Positions 15,922 to 24,116 of a stretch of DNA of 64,000 nucleotides are shown one piece after another (the stretch's first letter is position 1; each line of letters starts with the position of its first letter). The stretch lies in NCBI RefSeq assembly GCF_039526245.1, contig NZ_BAAAIV010000004.1, positions 124,001 through 188,000 on the forward strand, in the 5' to 3' direction. The DNA is from Arthrobacter_H rhombi. GTDB lineage: Bacteria > Actinomycetota > Actinomycetes > Actinomycetales > Micrococcaceae. Both the position numbers and the translations under genes were made by a program. The notes under the pieces are model-generated. The model ran no database searches. It was not told the origin of the DNA and saw only the letters and a program-made list of their open reading frames with translations.

Positions 15922-16881
15922 GTGAGCTCACCCCGAGACAATGACGCCGGAGTGTCCCCGTATGTGGAATTGGACCGGCAGACCTGGGCACGACTGTCCA
16001 ACGAAATCGCCCAACCACTGGATGAGGGCGACCTGATCCGTCTCAGCGGGCTGGGTGAAAAGCTGGATCTGACGGAGATCCGCGATGTCTACCTGCCGTT
16101 GTCACGCCTCTTGAACCTCTATGTCCAGGCGGCGGGGCAGCTGCATCAGGCAACCAACACGTTCCTCGGCGAGTCCACGCGCCGCACGCCCTTCGTCATT
16201 GGCGTCGCCGGGTCCGTGGCCGTGGGAAAGTCCACGACGGCCCGCGTCCTCCAGGAAATGCTGCGGCGCTGGCCGGACACGCCCAATGTCGAGTTGGTGA
16301 CCACCGACGGGTTCCTCTATCCGAATGAAGTCCTGGAACGCCGCGGGCTCATGCACCGGAAGGGTTTTCCGGAGTCCTACGATCGCCGGGCCCTCCTGCG
16401 GTTCGTCTCCACCGTCAAATCCGGGGCCGAGGAAGTCAGGGCACCGTGGTACTCGCATCTGACCTACGACATCGTTCCGGGCAAGGAAGTCGTCGTCCAC
16501 CGCCCAGACGTCCTCATCGTTGAGGGGCTCAACGTCCTGGCCCCCGCGCAAGTCCGCTCGGACGGCACGGCAGGACTCGCGCTGAGCGACTTCTTCGATT
16601 TCTCGGTGTTCGTGGACGCAAGGACACCGGCCATCGAGAATTGGTATGTCAACCGGTTCATGAAGTTGCGCAGCGGCGCCTTCGCCGATCCGGCTTCCTA
16701 TTTCCACCGCTATTCAAGCCTCACCGACTCGGAGGCCCACGAAACAGCCTTGGGGATCTGGCGCCGGATCAACGAACCCAACCTGCGCGAAAACGTCCTC
16801 CCGACCCGGGGTAGGGCGCAGCTGGTCCTGACCAAGGACAGCGACCACTCCATCCGCAGAATGCTGCTGCGCAAAATCTGA
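15922..16881 (+). CDS. coaA: pantothenate kinase (type I)
   Basis: First step of CoA synthesis, phosphorylating pantothenate with ATP. The 319-residue protein has the P-loop GVAGSVAVGKSTTARVL (near residue 95). Further CoaA signatures are TTDGFLYPNEVLERRGL and RKGFPESYDRRALL. GTG start at 15922; an ATG four bases earlier is out of frame. It is divergent from glmS, with both genes apparently leaderless, and is followed by mscL on the same strand. Confidence 0.94.
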   Translation: MSSPRDNDAGVSPYVELDRQTWARLSNEIAQPLDEGDLIRLSGLGEKLDLTEIRDVYLPLSRLLNLYVQAAGQLHQATNTFLGESTRRTPFVIGVAGSVAVGKSTTARVLQEMLRRWPDTPNVELVTTDGFLYPNEVLERRGLMHRKGFPESYDRRALLRFVSTVKSGAEEVRAPWYSHLTYDIVPGKEVVVHRPDVLIVEGLNVLAPAQVRSDGTAGLALSDFFDFSVFVDARTPAIENWYVNRFMKLRSGAFADPASYFHRYSSLTDSEAHETALGIWRRINEPNLRENVLPTRGRAQLVLTKDSDHSIRRMLLRKI

Positions 16882-16959
16882 TTCCCCGAAGAATCCACAT
16901 TTCCCGAAAAGTTCATGCCGTTTTCGTCCAAGTTCCCAACATTCACCCGCCAAGCTAGG

Positions 16960-16965
16960 TAGAGT
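16960..16965 (+). promoter_or_regulatory. -10 box of a leaderless mscL message
   Basis: TAGAGT ends seven bases before the ATG at 16973, so +1 falls at or next to that ATG. This supports the ATG over an in-frame GTG at 16964. Confidence 0.5.
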
Positions 16966-16972
16966 GATCCGC

Positions 16973-17362
16973 ATGTTACAGGGATTCAAGGAATTCATCA
17001 TGAAGGGCAACGTCGTAGACCTTGCCGTCGCCGTTGTGATTGGTGGAGCTTTCGCCACCGTCGTGGATGCACTCGTGAACAGTGTGCTGATGCCACTGAT
17101 CTCCGTGCTCGTAGGCACGCCGAACTTTGACAACTTCCTGGCCGTGGGCCCGGAACACGCAATCAAGATCGGCGTCCTTCTTACTGCAGTCGTCAACTTC
17201 CTGCTCGTCGCTGCTGCGATCTACTTCGTCGTCGTGATGCCGATGAACAAGATCATCGAGCGCCGGAATGCCCGCATGGGCATCACCCCGGAAGAAGAGG
17301 CCATCGATCCGCAGGTTCTCCTGCTGACCGAAATCCGCGACTCGCTGCAGACTCGCAACTAA
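16973..17362 (+). CDS. mscL: large-conductance mechanosensitive channel
   Basis: A membrane tension valve that releases solutes on osmotic down-shock; works as a pentamer. The 129-residue protein has MLQGFKEFIMKGNVVDLAVAVVIGGAF (the N-terminal amphipathic helix and TM1, given in pieces 16973-17060). TM2 lies around NFLLVAAAIYFVVVMPMNK. A charged cytoplasmic helix with PEEEAIDPQVLLLTEIRD follows. Start ATG at 16973 is supported by the -10 box. It shares a bidirectional terminator with convergent glmM. Confidence 0.93.
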   Translation: MLQGFKEFIMKGNVVDLAVAVVIGGAFATVVDALVNSVLMPLISVLVGTPNFDNFLAVGPEHAIKIGVLLTAVVNFLLVAAAIYFVVVMPMNKIIERRNARMGITPEEEAIDPQVLLLTEIRDSLQTRN

Positions 17363-17404
17363 CACCCCAGTATTGGCGGTCGCAGATAGCGATCGGTTCG
17401 AACA

Positions 17405-17438
17405 GCGGGCCCCATCCTCCGGATGGGGCCCGCCTTTT
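17405..17438. terminator. bidirectional intrinsic terminator, mscL / glmM
   Basis: A perfect 13-base stem (GCGGGCCCCATCC against GGATGGGGCCCGC, loop TCC) followed on the plus strand by CTTTTTG. It lies between the two convergent stops and can serve both, best for mscL. Confidence 0.85.
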
Positions 17439-17461
17439 TGTCTGCGTCTGGTCGGCGAAGG

Positions 17462-18808
17462 CTACAGGGCCAGTTCCGCCAGGACAACGCCCGCGAGGCG
17501 AGTAGCGACGTCGCCGGCCACCTCGTGGTCGGTGGCCTCGACCATGACCCGGACCACCGGTTCGGTGCCCGAGGGGCGCAGGAGAACTCGTCCGGAGCCT
17601 CCTAGTTCGGCTTCGGCGCCCAAGACGGCTTCGGATACCGCTGCATTCGTGTGGGCCCCGTATTTGTTGACGCCCTTGACGTTGATGAGGACCTGCGGCA
17701 GCACGGTCATGACGGTAGCCAGCTCCTTGAGGGACTTACCCGTGGCCGCGACCCGTGAGGCAATCTGCAATCCGGTCAATACGCCGTCGCCTGTCGTGGC
17801 GAAGGCCGAGAAGATGACGTGCCCGGACTGTTCTCCGCCCAGCGTGTAGGAGCCCGAGCGCATCTCCTCCAGGACGTACCGGTCCCCCACCCCCGTCTCG
17901 GCGACGTGGATACCGGCGTGCTCCATGGCGATCTTCAGCCCGAGGTTGCTCATCACCGTGGCGACCAGGGTGTCGTCCTTGAGCTGGCCTGCCTCCTTGA
18001 GGGCAACGGCCATGATCGCCATGATCTGGTCACCGTCGACGACGCTGCCTTCATGGTCGACGGCCAGGCAGCGGTCCGCGTCCCCGTCGTGGGCAATGCC
18101 CAGGTCAGCGCCCTCGGCGACCACCCGCTCCTGGAGCTTCTCCAGATGGGTGGAGCCGTATCCTTCGTTGATGTTGTTGCCGTCCGGGCTGGCCCCGATG
18201 ACGACGACTTCAGCGCCGGCTGCCGAGAAGGCCTCTGGCGAGCAGCCGCTGGCAGCGCCGTGCGCGCAGTCCAAGACGACCTTCAGGCCGTCCAAACGGT
18301 GGGGAATGGTCTTGAGCAGGTGGACCACGTATCTGTCTTCTGCGTCGGCGAACCGCCGGATGCGACCCACGTCGGCTCCCACGGGGCGCGGAGGTTCCTC
18401 ATTGAGCTGGGCCTCAATGGCGTCCTCCTGGGCGTCGGAGAGCTTCTGGCCGCCACGGGCCAGGAACTTGATCCCATTGTCCGGCGCCGGATTGTGCGAG
18501 GCGGAGATGACAACACCGAAGTCTGCTTCCATATCAGCGATGAGGTACGCCGCAGCAGGGGTGGGAAGGACGCCGGCATCGAAGACATCGACGCCCACGG
18601 AGGCGAACCCTGCTTCGATGGCCGACGCAATGAAGTCACCGCTGATCCGCGGGTCGCGCGCAACAACGGCCAACGGACGTTTCCCCTCGGGCACGGTCTG
18701 CAAGCCGAGCACCACTGCGGCCGCCTCTGCCAGGTTCATGGCCAGCGCCGGGGTGATCAGTACATTTGCTTTTCCACGCACGCCATCGGTGCCAAATAAT
18801 GTAGCCAT
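17462..18808 (-). CDS. glmM: phosphoglucosamine mutase
   Basis: Interconverts glucosamine-6-phosphate and glucosamine-1-phosphate on the way to UDP-GlcNAc. The 448-residue protein has the phosphoserine loop ISASHNPAPDNGIKF, the metal motif AHDGDADRCLAVD and the sugar/phosphate-binding RPSGTEPVVRVM. The start is ATG 18808, MATLFGTDGVRG, the family N-terminus. TAAGAT sits seven bases before it, so a leaderless message is predicted. The frame is open 13 codons further up but this would cross the promoter. Confidence 0.95.
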   Translation of the reverse strand: MATLFGTDGVRGKANVLITPALAMNLAEAAAVVLGLQTVPEGKRPLAVVARDPRISGDFIASAIEAGFASVGVDVFDAGVLPTPAAAYLIADMEADFGVVISASHNPAPDNGIKFLARGGQKLSDAQEDAIEAQLNEEPPRPVGADVGRIRRFADAEDRYVVHLLKTIPHRLDGLKVVLDCAHGAASGCSPEAFSAAGAEVVVIGASPDGNNINEGYGSTHLEKLQERVVAEGADLGIAHDGDADRCLAVDHEGSVVDGDQIMAIMAVALKEAGQLKDDTLVATVMSNLGLKIAMEHAGIHVAETGVGDRYVLEEMRSGSYTLGGEQSGHVIFSAFATTGDGVLTGLQIASRVAATGKSLKELATVMTVLPQVLINVKGVNKYGAHTNAAVSEAVLGAEAELGGSGRVLLRPSGTEPVVRVMVEATDHEVAGDVATRLAGVVLAELAL

Positions 18809-18815
18809 CCCGCCC

Positions 18816-18821
18816 ATCTTA
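18816..18821 (-). promoter_or_regulatory. -10 box of a leaderless glmM message
   Basis: TAAGAT on the minus strand with seven bases (GGGCGGG) to the ATG at 18808. Confidence 0.5.
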
Positions 18822-18916
18822 TCGCTCAACTGGCGGGTTGTTGGCACTGCGGCAACGTTCCGGCCACTCTTTCCTTCGCGCAGCGACGCTGTGTACCCGC
18901 CGGTGGAGCAGTTAAA

Positions 18917-18954
18917 AGAACAGGAACCCCACGGCTTCTGCCGTGGGGTTCCTG
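18917..18954 (-). terminator. intrinsic terminator of rplM-rpsI
   Basis: A perfect 15-base stem (CAGGAACCCCACGGC at 18940-18954 read on the minus strand, four-base loop) ending in TTCTTTT. It lies about 30 bases after the rpsI stop. Confidence 0.88.
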
Positions 18955-18985
18955 CCGCGGAACCCAGGGTTCCGCTGAAGCGGAT

Positions 18986-19486
18986 TTAGCGCTTCGAGTA
19001 CTGCGAGGCCTTGCGTGCCTTCTTCAGACCAGCCTTCTTGCGCTCGATGACGCGGGCGTCACGAGTCAGGAAGCCGGCCTTCTTCAGCGACGGGCGGTTG
19101 TTCTCGCGATCGATCTCGTTCAGCGAGCGGGCAACGCCAAGACGCAGCGCGCCGGCCTGGCCCGAGGGGCCACCGCCGTGGATGCGGGCCATGACGTCGT
19201 ACGCGCCGTCCAGCTCGAGGAGCTTGAACGGTTCGTTGACTTCCTGCTGGTGCAGCTTGTTCGGGAAGTAGTCCTCGAGCGTGCGCCCGTTGACAATCCA
19301 GTTGCCGGTGCCGGGGACCAGGCGCACGCGGGCAATAGCCTGCTTGCGACGGCCAACAGCGGAACCGCCGACGGTCAGTGCCGGGCGTTCCTTGACAACG
19401 GTCTCTTCGGCTGCGGACGATTCCGAGGTGTACGCGGTGGGAGCCGCACCCTCAACTTCATTCAGCTCTTCAGTATTCTGAGCCAC
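18986..19486 (-). CDS. rpsI: 30S ribosomal protein S9
   Basis: A small-subunit protein whose C-terminal tail reaches the P-site tRNA. The 166-residue sequence has GRRKQAIARVRLVPGTG and ends in the basic KKARKASQYSKR tail. The first 40 residues (Glu/Ser/Ala-rich) are an extension beyond the 130-residue E. coli protein, as often in Actinobacteria. GTG start with AAGGAGAATC before it. Second gene of the rplM-rpsI unit, closed by a strong terminator. Confidence 0.96.
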   Translation of the reverse strand: MAQNTEELNEVEGAAPTAYTSESSAAEETVVKERPALTVGGSAVGRRKQAIARVRLVPGTGNWIVNGRTLEDYFPNKLHQQEVNEPFKLLELDGAYDVMARIHGGGPSGQAGALRLGVARSLNEIDRENNRPSLKKAGFLTRDARVIERKKAGLKKARKASQYSKR

Positions 19487-19527
19487 GATTCTCCTTGAAA
19501 ACTAGTCTCTTGTTTCGGGGCCCAGCG

Positions 19528-19971
19528 CTACTGCGCGACCTGGGTGATTTCGAAGGTCTTGGGCTGCTGTGCAGCGTGCGGGTGCTCGGCACCGCGGTAG
19601 ACCTTCAGCTTGGACAGCTGCTGGGCAGCAATCGAGTTCTTCGGGAGCATACCGCGAACGGCCTTCTCCACAGCCTGAACCGGGTTCTTTTCGAGCAGTT
19701 CGGCGTAGCTCACGGACTTCAGGCCACCCGGGAAACCGGAGTGGCGGTACGCGCGCTTCTTTTCGAGCTTGGCGCCGGTGAGGGCCACCTTCTCGGCGTT
19801 GATGATGATGACAAAGTCGCCCATGTCCATGTGGGGGGCGAAAGTTGCCTTGTGCTTGCCACGCAGCAGGGTTGCGGTCTGGCTGGCGAGACGGCCCAGA
19901 ACGACGTCAGTGGCGTCAATGACGTGCCACTGGCGAACTGCGTCGCCGGCTTTCGGAGAGTACGTACGCAC
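19528..19971 (-). CDS. rplM: 50S ribosomal protein L13
   Basis: An early-assembling large-subunit protein, 147 residues. It shows MRTYSPKAGDAVRQWHVIDA, LGRLASQTATLLRGKHK and the family motif GGLKSVSYAELL. The start is GTG, preceded by a weak GGCAATAACC. The promoter is about 230 bases upstream, leaving a long 5' leader that could host regulation, although I recognise no known leader motif in it. It is co-transcribed with rpsI 41 bases downstream. Confidence 0.95.
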   Translation of the reverse strand: MRTYSPKAGDAVRQWHVIDATDVVLGRLASQTATLLRGKHKATFAPHMDMGDFVIIINAEKVALTGAKLEKKRAYRHSGFPGGLKSVSYAELLEKNPVQAVEKAVRGMLPKNSIAAQQLSKLKVYRGAEHPHAAQQPKTFEITQVAQ

Positions 19972-20206
19972 GGTTATTGCCTTCGTTTCCTTGGATACTG
20001 GTCAAGCATTCCGCCCGCGGTGGCTGTGAGATCCACCGAAGAAAAGAACACTGTGTTATCGATGCGCTGTACCAGTTCTTCAGGTGAGGACTGAATCCAA
20101 CCGGCCATCCATTAGCTGCCCGCAATCTCCACAGACCAGAGCCCTGCAACTGGGCTGTCACGCGAAGAAAGTTGTGTCAGGCATAGGACACGCACAACAG
20201 CTACCA

Positions 20207-20235
20207 ACTTTAGCGTATCGAAGCCCGCGCTCCAA
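20207..20235 (-). promoter_or_regulatory. promoter of rplM-rpsI
   Basis: Minus strand: TTGGAG (20230-20235), 17-base spacer, TAAAGT (20207-20212). Start near 20200 gives a leader of roughly 230 bases before the rplM GTG. This and the truA end (20264) fill the 292-base gap. Confidence 0.6.
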
Positions 20236-20263
20236 AAGCCCGACCCATGCCTTCCATCACGCC

Positions 20264-21208
20264 TCACTTTCCGCGCTGTCCGACATCTTCGGGCCGGCGA
20301 CGCGCCCGGGTGGACTCTGCACGTTCCGCCAGGGCCCAGTCATCCGGATAGGCGACTTCCTCCAGTACCAGCGGATGGGGTGCCGCGAGTCGGGTGCGGT
20401 GATCTCGCACCGGTTCGGCGATCCGCCGGTCGATCCAGCCTGGCGCCTCTTCGCCATCGGCCACGCGCAGGACGGCTCCGATCAAGGTCCTGACCATGTT
20501 GTGGCAGAAGGCGTCGGCCTGGAGGCTGGCGACGAGTATGCCGTCGTCGCGCCGATTGAAGGAGAAGCCCTCCAGGGTGCGGATGGTCGTGGCAAAGTCC
20601 TTGGGGCGGCAATAGGAAAGGAAGTCATGCCGCCCGAGCGCGGAAGACGCCTCGGCGTTGAGCAGCTCGGCGTCCAGTTCGTGGGGATGCCACAGCGTGG
20701 TGCCCCGCGTCAACGGATCCCAGCGTTCTTGGCCGTCGGCAATGCGGTAGGTGTAGCGGCGCCACAGGGCTGAGAAGCGCGCATCAAAACCGGGCGCGGC
20801 AGCACGTGCCTCGTGGACAAAGACCTCTCCCCCGATCCTGCTCACGACCCCGCGCACCCGCCGCAGCAGTGCCTCGTCCGCGGTGAGGTTCTTTCCGCGC
20901 GGCAAGGCTCGGTATTCGGCGTCCGTGAGGTCAAAATGCACGACCTGGCCCCGTGCGTGGACCCCGGCATCGGTGCGGCCGGCCACCGTGGTGCGCACCG
21001 GACGGCGAAACAGCAGTTGCAGGGCCTCCTCGAGGCAGCCCTGGATGGTCCGCCTGCCTGGTTGGACGGCCCATCCGGAAAACCCGGATCCGTCGTAGGC
21101 CAGGCGCAGCATGATCCGCACCATCGCCGGTGCTGCAGTCCCGGCAGGTGGTCCGGCCGTGGCAGCCAGGGCATCAGCCGCGTCGGGCATGGGAGGCGTG
21201 GAGGGCAT
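20264..21208 (-). CDS. truA: tRNA pseudouridine(38-40) synthase TruA
   Basis: Isomerises uridines at positions 38-40 of the tRNA anticodon stem. The catalytic Asp lies in VAGRTDAGVHARGQV. LRLAYDGSGFSGWAVQP and FCHNMVRTLIGAVL are further family marks. Two ATGs are possible: 21217 and 21208. The -10 box TAAGAT overlaps the first and lies seven bases before the second, so I take 21208 (314 residues, MPSTPPMPDAAD), read as leaderless. It is downstream of rplQ but separated by a terminator region that contains an assembly gap. Confidence 0.9.
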   Translation of the reverse strand: MPSTPPMPDAADALAATAGPPAGTAAPAMVRIMLRLAYDGSGFSGWAVQPGRRTIQGCLEEALQLLFRRPVRTTVAGRTDAGVHARGQVVHFDLTDAEYRALPRGKNLTADEALLRRVRGVVSRIGGEVFVHEARAAAPGFDARFSALWRRYTYRIADGQERWDPLTRGTTLWHPHELDAELLNAEASSALGRHDFLSYCRPKDFATTIRTLEGFSFNRRDDGILVASLQADAFCHNMVRTLIGAVLRVADGEEAPGWIDRRIAEPVRDHRTRLAAPHPLVLEEVAYPDDWALAERAESTRARRRPEDVGQRGK

Positions 21209-21215
21209 GGAATCC

Positions 21216-21221
21216 ATCTTA
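21216..21221 (-). promoter_or_regulatory. -10 box of a leaderless truA message
   Basis: TAAGAT on the minus strand, partly inside an upstream in-frame ATG. Seven bases separate it from the ATG at 21208. Confidence 0.5.
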
Positions 21222-21244
21222 GGGCGGACCGGCTACTCGACGCA

Positions 21245-21290
21245 CAAAAAANNNNNNNNNNNTCACCGCGGCGCAAGCGCCGAGGGGGTG
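21245..21290 (-). terminator. rplQ terminator region interrupted by an 11-N gap
   Basis: Read on the minus strand after the rplQ stop there is CGGCGC-TT-GCGCCG, then the gap (21252-21262), then TTTTTTG. The U-tract directly after the Ns shows that the missing bases belong to a hairpin terminator. Confidence 0.65.
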
Positions 21291-21974
21291 CTACTCGGCG
21301 ATCTGCTGAGCGTCCTCGCCACCGGCAGGCTCGAAGCCTGCGGCCTTGGCGGCCTCGGCAGTGGCGAACCACACCTCGGCAACGGTTGCGTCGTACCAGC
21401 GCGAGCCGGGCACGTGGTACTTCATGGAGTCCGCGTTGCCCTTGATGTCTGCGCCCTCGGGAGCGTCGCCGCTCTCGGTGGCTGCTACGGCACCCTCGAA
21501 CTTTGCGGCAGTTGCCGCGTGATCGGTGGCTTCAGTCTCGACCGGAGCGGACGTCTCGGCAGCCTTTTCGGCCTCCTTGACGACAGCCTGCTTCGGCGAA
21601 ACGGGCTCCAGCACCAGTTCGATGACGGCCATGGGGGCGTTGTCGCCCTTGCGGTTGCCGATCTTGGTGATGCGGGTGTAGCCACCTTCGCGCTCGGCCA
21701 TGGCCGGGGCGATGTTGGTGAACAGCTCGTGCACGATGGACTTGTTGGTCCGGCTGCGCGAAGCGATGGCGGCCTGGACGCGGCGGCGTGAGGACAGGTC
21801 CCCGCGCTTGGCGAACGTGATCAGACGCTCGGCGTAGGGACGCAGGCGCTTGGCCTTGGTCACCGTCGTCGTGATCGACTTGTGCTCGAAGAGCTGAGCC
21901 GACAGGTTGGCCAGCATGAGGCGCTCGTGGGACGCTCCGCCTCCGAGTCGCTTTCCCTTGGTTGGGGTAGGCAT
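21291..21974 (-). CDS. rplQ: 50S ribosomal protein L17 with C-terminal extra module
   Basis: A large-subunit protein near the exit tunnel. Residues 1-125 are the normal L17: MPTPTKGKRLGGGASHERLML, KAKRLRPYAERLITFAKRG and ELVLEPVSPK. The remaining 100 residues are an Ala/Glu-rich linker. The linker leads to a compact module (residues about 175-216) with GNADSMKYHVPGSRWYD, then AEVWFATAEAAKAAGF. I associate this pattern with what NCBI calls the sunset domain; the name is from memory. ATG start with GAGGAGAAAAC. It is last in the infA-rpmJ-rpsM-rpsK-rpoA-rplQ unit. Confidence 0.93.
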   Translation of the reverse strand: MPTPTKGKRLGGGASHERLMLANLSAQLFEHKSITTTVTKAKRLRPYAERLITFAKRGDLSSRRRVQAAIASRSRTNKSIVHELFTNIAPAMAEREGGYTRITKIGNRKGDNAPMAVIELVLEPVSPKQAVVKEAEKAAETSAPVETEATDHAATAAKFEGAVAATESGDAPEGADIKGNADSMKYHVPGSRWYDATVAEVWFATAEAAKAAGFEPAGGEDAQQIAE

Positions 21975-22060
21975 TGTTGTTTTCTCCTCAAATGGAGCCC
22001 GCCGGCCAACGCGTCACCGCGTGGGCCCCTCGGGCAAAGTACATTACTTTGAAGGCGGCC

Positions 22061-23071
22061 TTAGGCCTCTTCGTCGCCGTATTCGGCTTCGTCCTCGTCA
22101 ATGGCGGCAGCACGAGCGGCCAGGTCAAACCCGGGAGGGGAATCCTTCAGGGACAGACCCAGTTCGATCAGCTTTGCCTTGACCTCGTCGATGGACTTTG
22201 CACCGAAGTTTCGGATGTCCATGAGGTCAGCCTCGGAGCGGGCTACCAGCTCGCCTACCGTGTGGATGCCCTCGCGCTTGAGGCAGTTGTACGAACGAAC
22301 AGTCAGCTCGAGATCCTCGATCGGCAGCGCCATGTCGGCAGCGAGTGCGGCGTCCGTCGGGGACGGGCCGATCTCGATGCCTTCTGCTGCAGAGTTCAGT
22401 TCGCGGGCCAGGCCGAACAGTTCCACCAAGGTGGTACCGGCCGAGGCGACTGCGTCGCGCGGCAGGATGGAATCCTTGGTTTCGACATCGACGATGAGCT
22501 TGTCGAAGTCGGTGCGCTGCTCGACACGGGTGGCCTCCACGCGGAAGGTCACCTTCAGGACGGGCGAGTAGATGGAGTCGACCGGAATGCGGCCGATCTC
22601 TGCATCAAGGCTCTTGTTCTGCGCCGCCGAAACGTAGCCACGGCCACGCTCGATCGTCAGTTCCATGTCGAACTTGCCCTTCGCGTTCAACGTCGCGATG
22701 TGCAGGTCCGGGTTGTGGAACTCGACGCCAGCCGGCGGGGTGATGTCTGCAGCCGTGACGACGCCGGGACCCTGCTTGCGCAGGTAGGCGACGACGGGCT
22801 CGTCATGCTCGGAGGACACAGCAAGGTTCTTGATGTTCAAGATCAGCTCGGTGACGTCTTCCGTCACGCCCTGAACGGTGGTGAACTCGTGCAGCACGCC
22901 ATCGATGCGAACACTGGTGACAGCTGCACCAGGAATCGATGACAGCAGGGTGCGGCGCAGCGAGTTGCCCAGGGTGTAGCCGAAACCCGGCTCCAATGGC
23001 TCAATCGTGAACCGCGAGCGGTTCGGGGCTACTACTTCTTCGGTAAGGGTGGGGCGCTGTGCAATAAGCAC
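22061..23071 (-). CDS. rpoA: DNA-directed RNA polymerase subunit alpha
   Basis: Dimerises to start RNA polymerase assembly and contacts UP elements and activators. The 336-residue protein has the N-terminal dimer domain with PLEPGFGYTLGNSLRRTLLSS. Its C-terminal helix-hairpin-helix domain has LKREGIHTVGELVARSEADL and RNFGAKSIDEVKAKL. GTG start with AAAGGAAATGTAA upstream. The tail after residue 310 is acidic (DEDEAEYGDEEA). It is followed by rplQ. Confidence 0.97.
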   Translation of the reverse strand: MLIAQRPTLTEEVVAPNRSRFTIEPLEPGFGYTLGNSLRRTLLSSIPGAAVTSVRIDGVLHEFTTVQGVTEDVTELILNIKNLAVSSEHDEPVVAYLRKQGPGVVTAADITPPAGVEFHNPDLHIATLNAKGKFDMELTIERGRGYVSAAQNKSLDAEIGRIPVDSIYSPVLKVTFRVEATRVEQRTDFDKLIVDVETKDSILPRDAVASAGTTLVELFGLARELNSAAEGIEIGPSPTDAALAADMALPIEDLELTVRSYNCLKREGIHTVGELVARSEADLMDIRNFGAKSIDEVKAKLIELGLSLKDSPPGFDLAARAAAIDEDEAEYGDEEA

Positions 23072-23183
23072 TTACATTTCCTTTCAGCGAGCGTCCGCTA
23101 TATGACGCAACACATGTGGGTGGAAACGACGTCTGCCGTCTGGCGTCCGTCTAGATCGGGCGAGTGAACCGCATGTGGCGCGC

Positions 23184-23220
23184 GCCGCCGTCGTCCCCTG
23201 ATCCAGGGGACGACGGCGGC
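23184..23220 (-). other. perfect 17-base intercistronic hairpin, rpsK-rpoA
   Basis: GCCGCCGTCGTCCCCTG pairs fully with CAGGGGACGACGGCGGC around a three-base loop, starting about 20 bases after the rpsK stop. There is no U-tract, so it may stabilise the upstream mRNA or act as a partial terminator between ribosomal and polymerase genes. Confidence 0.7.
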
Positions 23221-23241
23221 ACGCTCCGGCATCGGGTCAAA

Positions 23242-23643
23242 CTAGACGCGGCGACGCTTCGACGGGCGGCAACCGTTGTGGGCGCTCGGGGAGACGTCCT
23301 GGATGGACCCCACCTCGAGGCCGGCGGCCTGCAGCGAGCGGATGGCGGTTTCGCGACCGGAGCCCGGTCCCTTCACGAACACGTCGACCTTCTTCATGCC
23401 GTGTTCCTGAGCACGCTTGGCTGCCGATTCGGCGGCCATCTGCGCGGCGTACGGGGTCGACTTGCGGGAGCCCTTGAAGCCAACCTCGCCGGCCGAGGCC
23501 CACGAGATGACTGCACCGGTCGGGTCCGTGATGGACACGATGGTGTTGTTGAAGGTGCTCTTGATGTGCGCCTGACCCAGCGCGATGTTCTTCTTGTCCT
23601 TGCGACGCGGCTTGCGGACCGCTCCACGAGTCTTTGGGGGCAT
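23242..23643 (-). CDS. rpsK: 30S ribosomal protein S11
   Basis: A platform protein of the small subunit, 133 residues. AHIKSTFNNTIVSITD, GPGSGRETAIRSLQAAGL and the C-terminal HNGCRPSKRRRV are diagnostic. ATG start with AGGAG. It lies between rpsM and rpoA, as in most alpha operons, but rpsD is not here. Confidence 0.97.
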   Translation of the reverse strand: MPPKTRGAVRKPRRKDKKNIALGQAHIKSTFNNTIVSITDPTGAVISWASAGEVGFKGSRKSTPYAAQMAAESAAKRAQEHGMKKVDVFVKGPGSGRETAIRSLQAAGLEVGSIQDVSPSAHNGCRPSKRRRV

Positions 23644-23680
23644 TGCTAACTCCTACGAGATGTTTGGCTGGGACCGCTGT

Positions 23681-24055
23681 TTAGCGGGTCTTCTTCTTAC
23701 CGGCGACGGTGCGCTTCGGGCCCTTGCGGGTACGAGCGTTGGTCTTGGTGCGCTGTCCGCGGACCGGCAGGCCCTTGCGGTGGCGAATGCCCTCGTAGGA
23801 TCCGATCTCGACCTTGCGGCGGATGTCGGCTGCTACTTCGCGGCGGAGGTCACCCTCGACCTTGAAGTTTCCCTCGACGTAGTCACGCAGCTGAACCAGC
23901 TGCTCGTCACTGAGGTCCTTGACACGAGTTTCCGGGGTGATCCCGGTCTCGGCAATGGTTTGTTCTGCACGGGTCTTGCCCACGCCGTAGATGTATGTCA
24001 GCGCAATGACAACGCGCTTTTCGCGCGGGATGTCTACGCCTGCGAGACGAGCCAT
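23681..24055 (-). CDS. rpsM: 30S ribosomal protein S13
   Basis: A head protein of the small subunit that contacts L5 and the P-site tRNA. MARLAGVDIPREKRV, ALTYIYGVGKTRA and GIRHRKGLPVRGQRTKTNARTRKGP (23745-23820) mark it clearly. The start at ATG 24055 follows GTGAGGAAGAC; an upstream open frame adds no S13-like residues. Confidence 0.97.
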   Translation of the reverse strand: MARLAGVDIPREKRVVIALTYIYGVGKTRAEQTIAETGITPETRVKDLSDEQLVQLRDYVEGNFKVEGDLRREVAADIRRKVEIGSYEGIRHRKGLPVRGQRTKTNARTRKGPKRTVAGKKKTR

Positions 24056-24116
24056 ATTGGTGTCTTCCTCACATGTTTCGCGGAGGTGTGGAGCAGTACA
24101 CACCCTGTTTCCAGGT

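Noticed and set aside
14060..15925. 621-codon plus-strand frame opposite glmS
   Set aside because: Shadow of glmS; the real gene on the minus strand has complete GlmS motifs.
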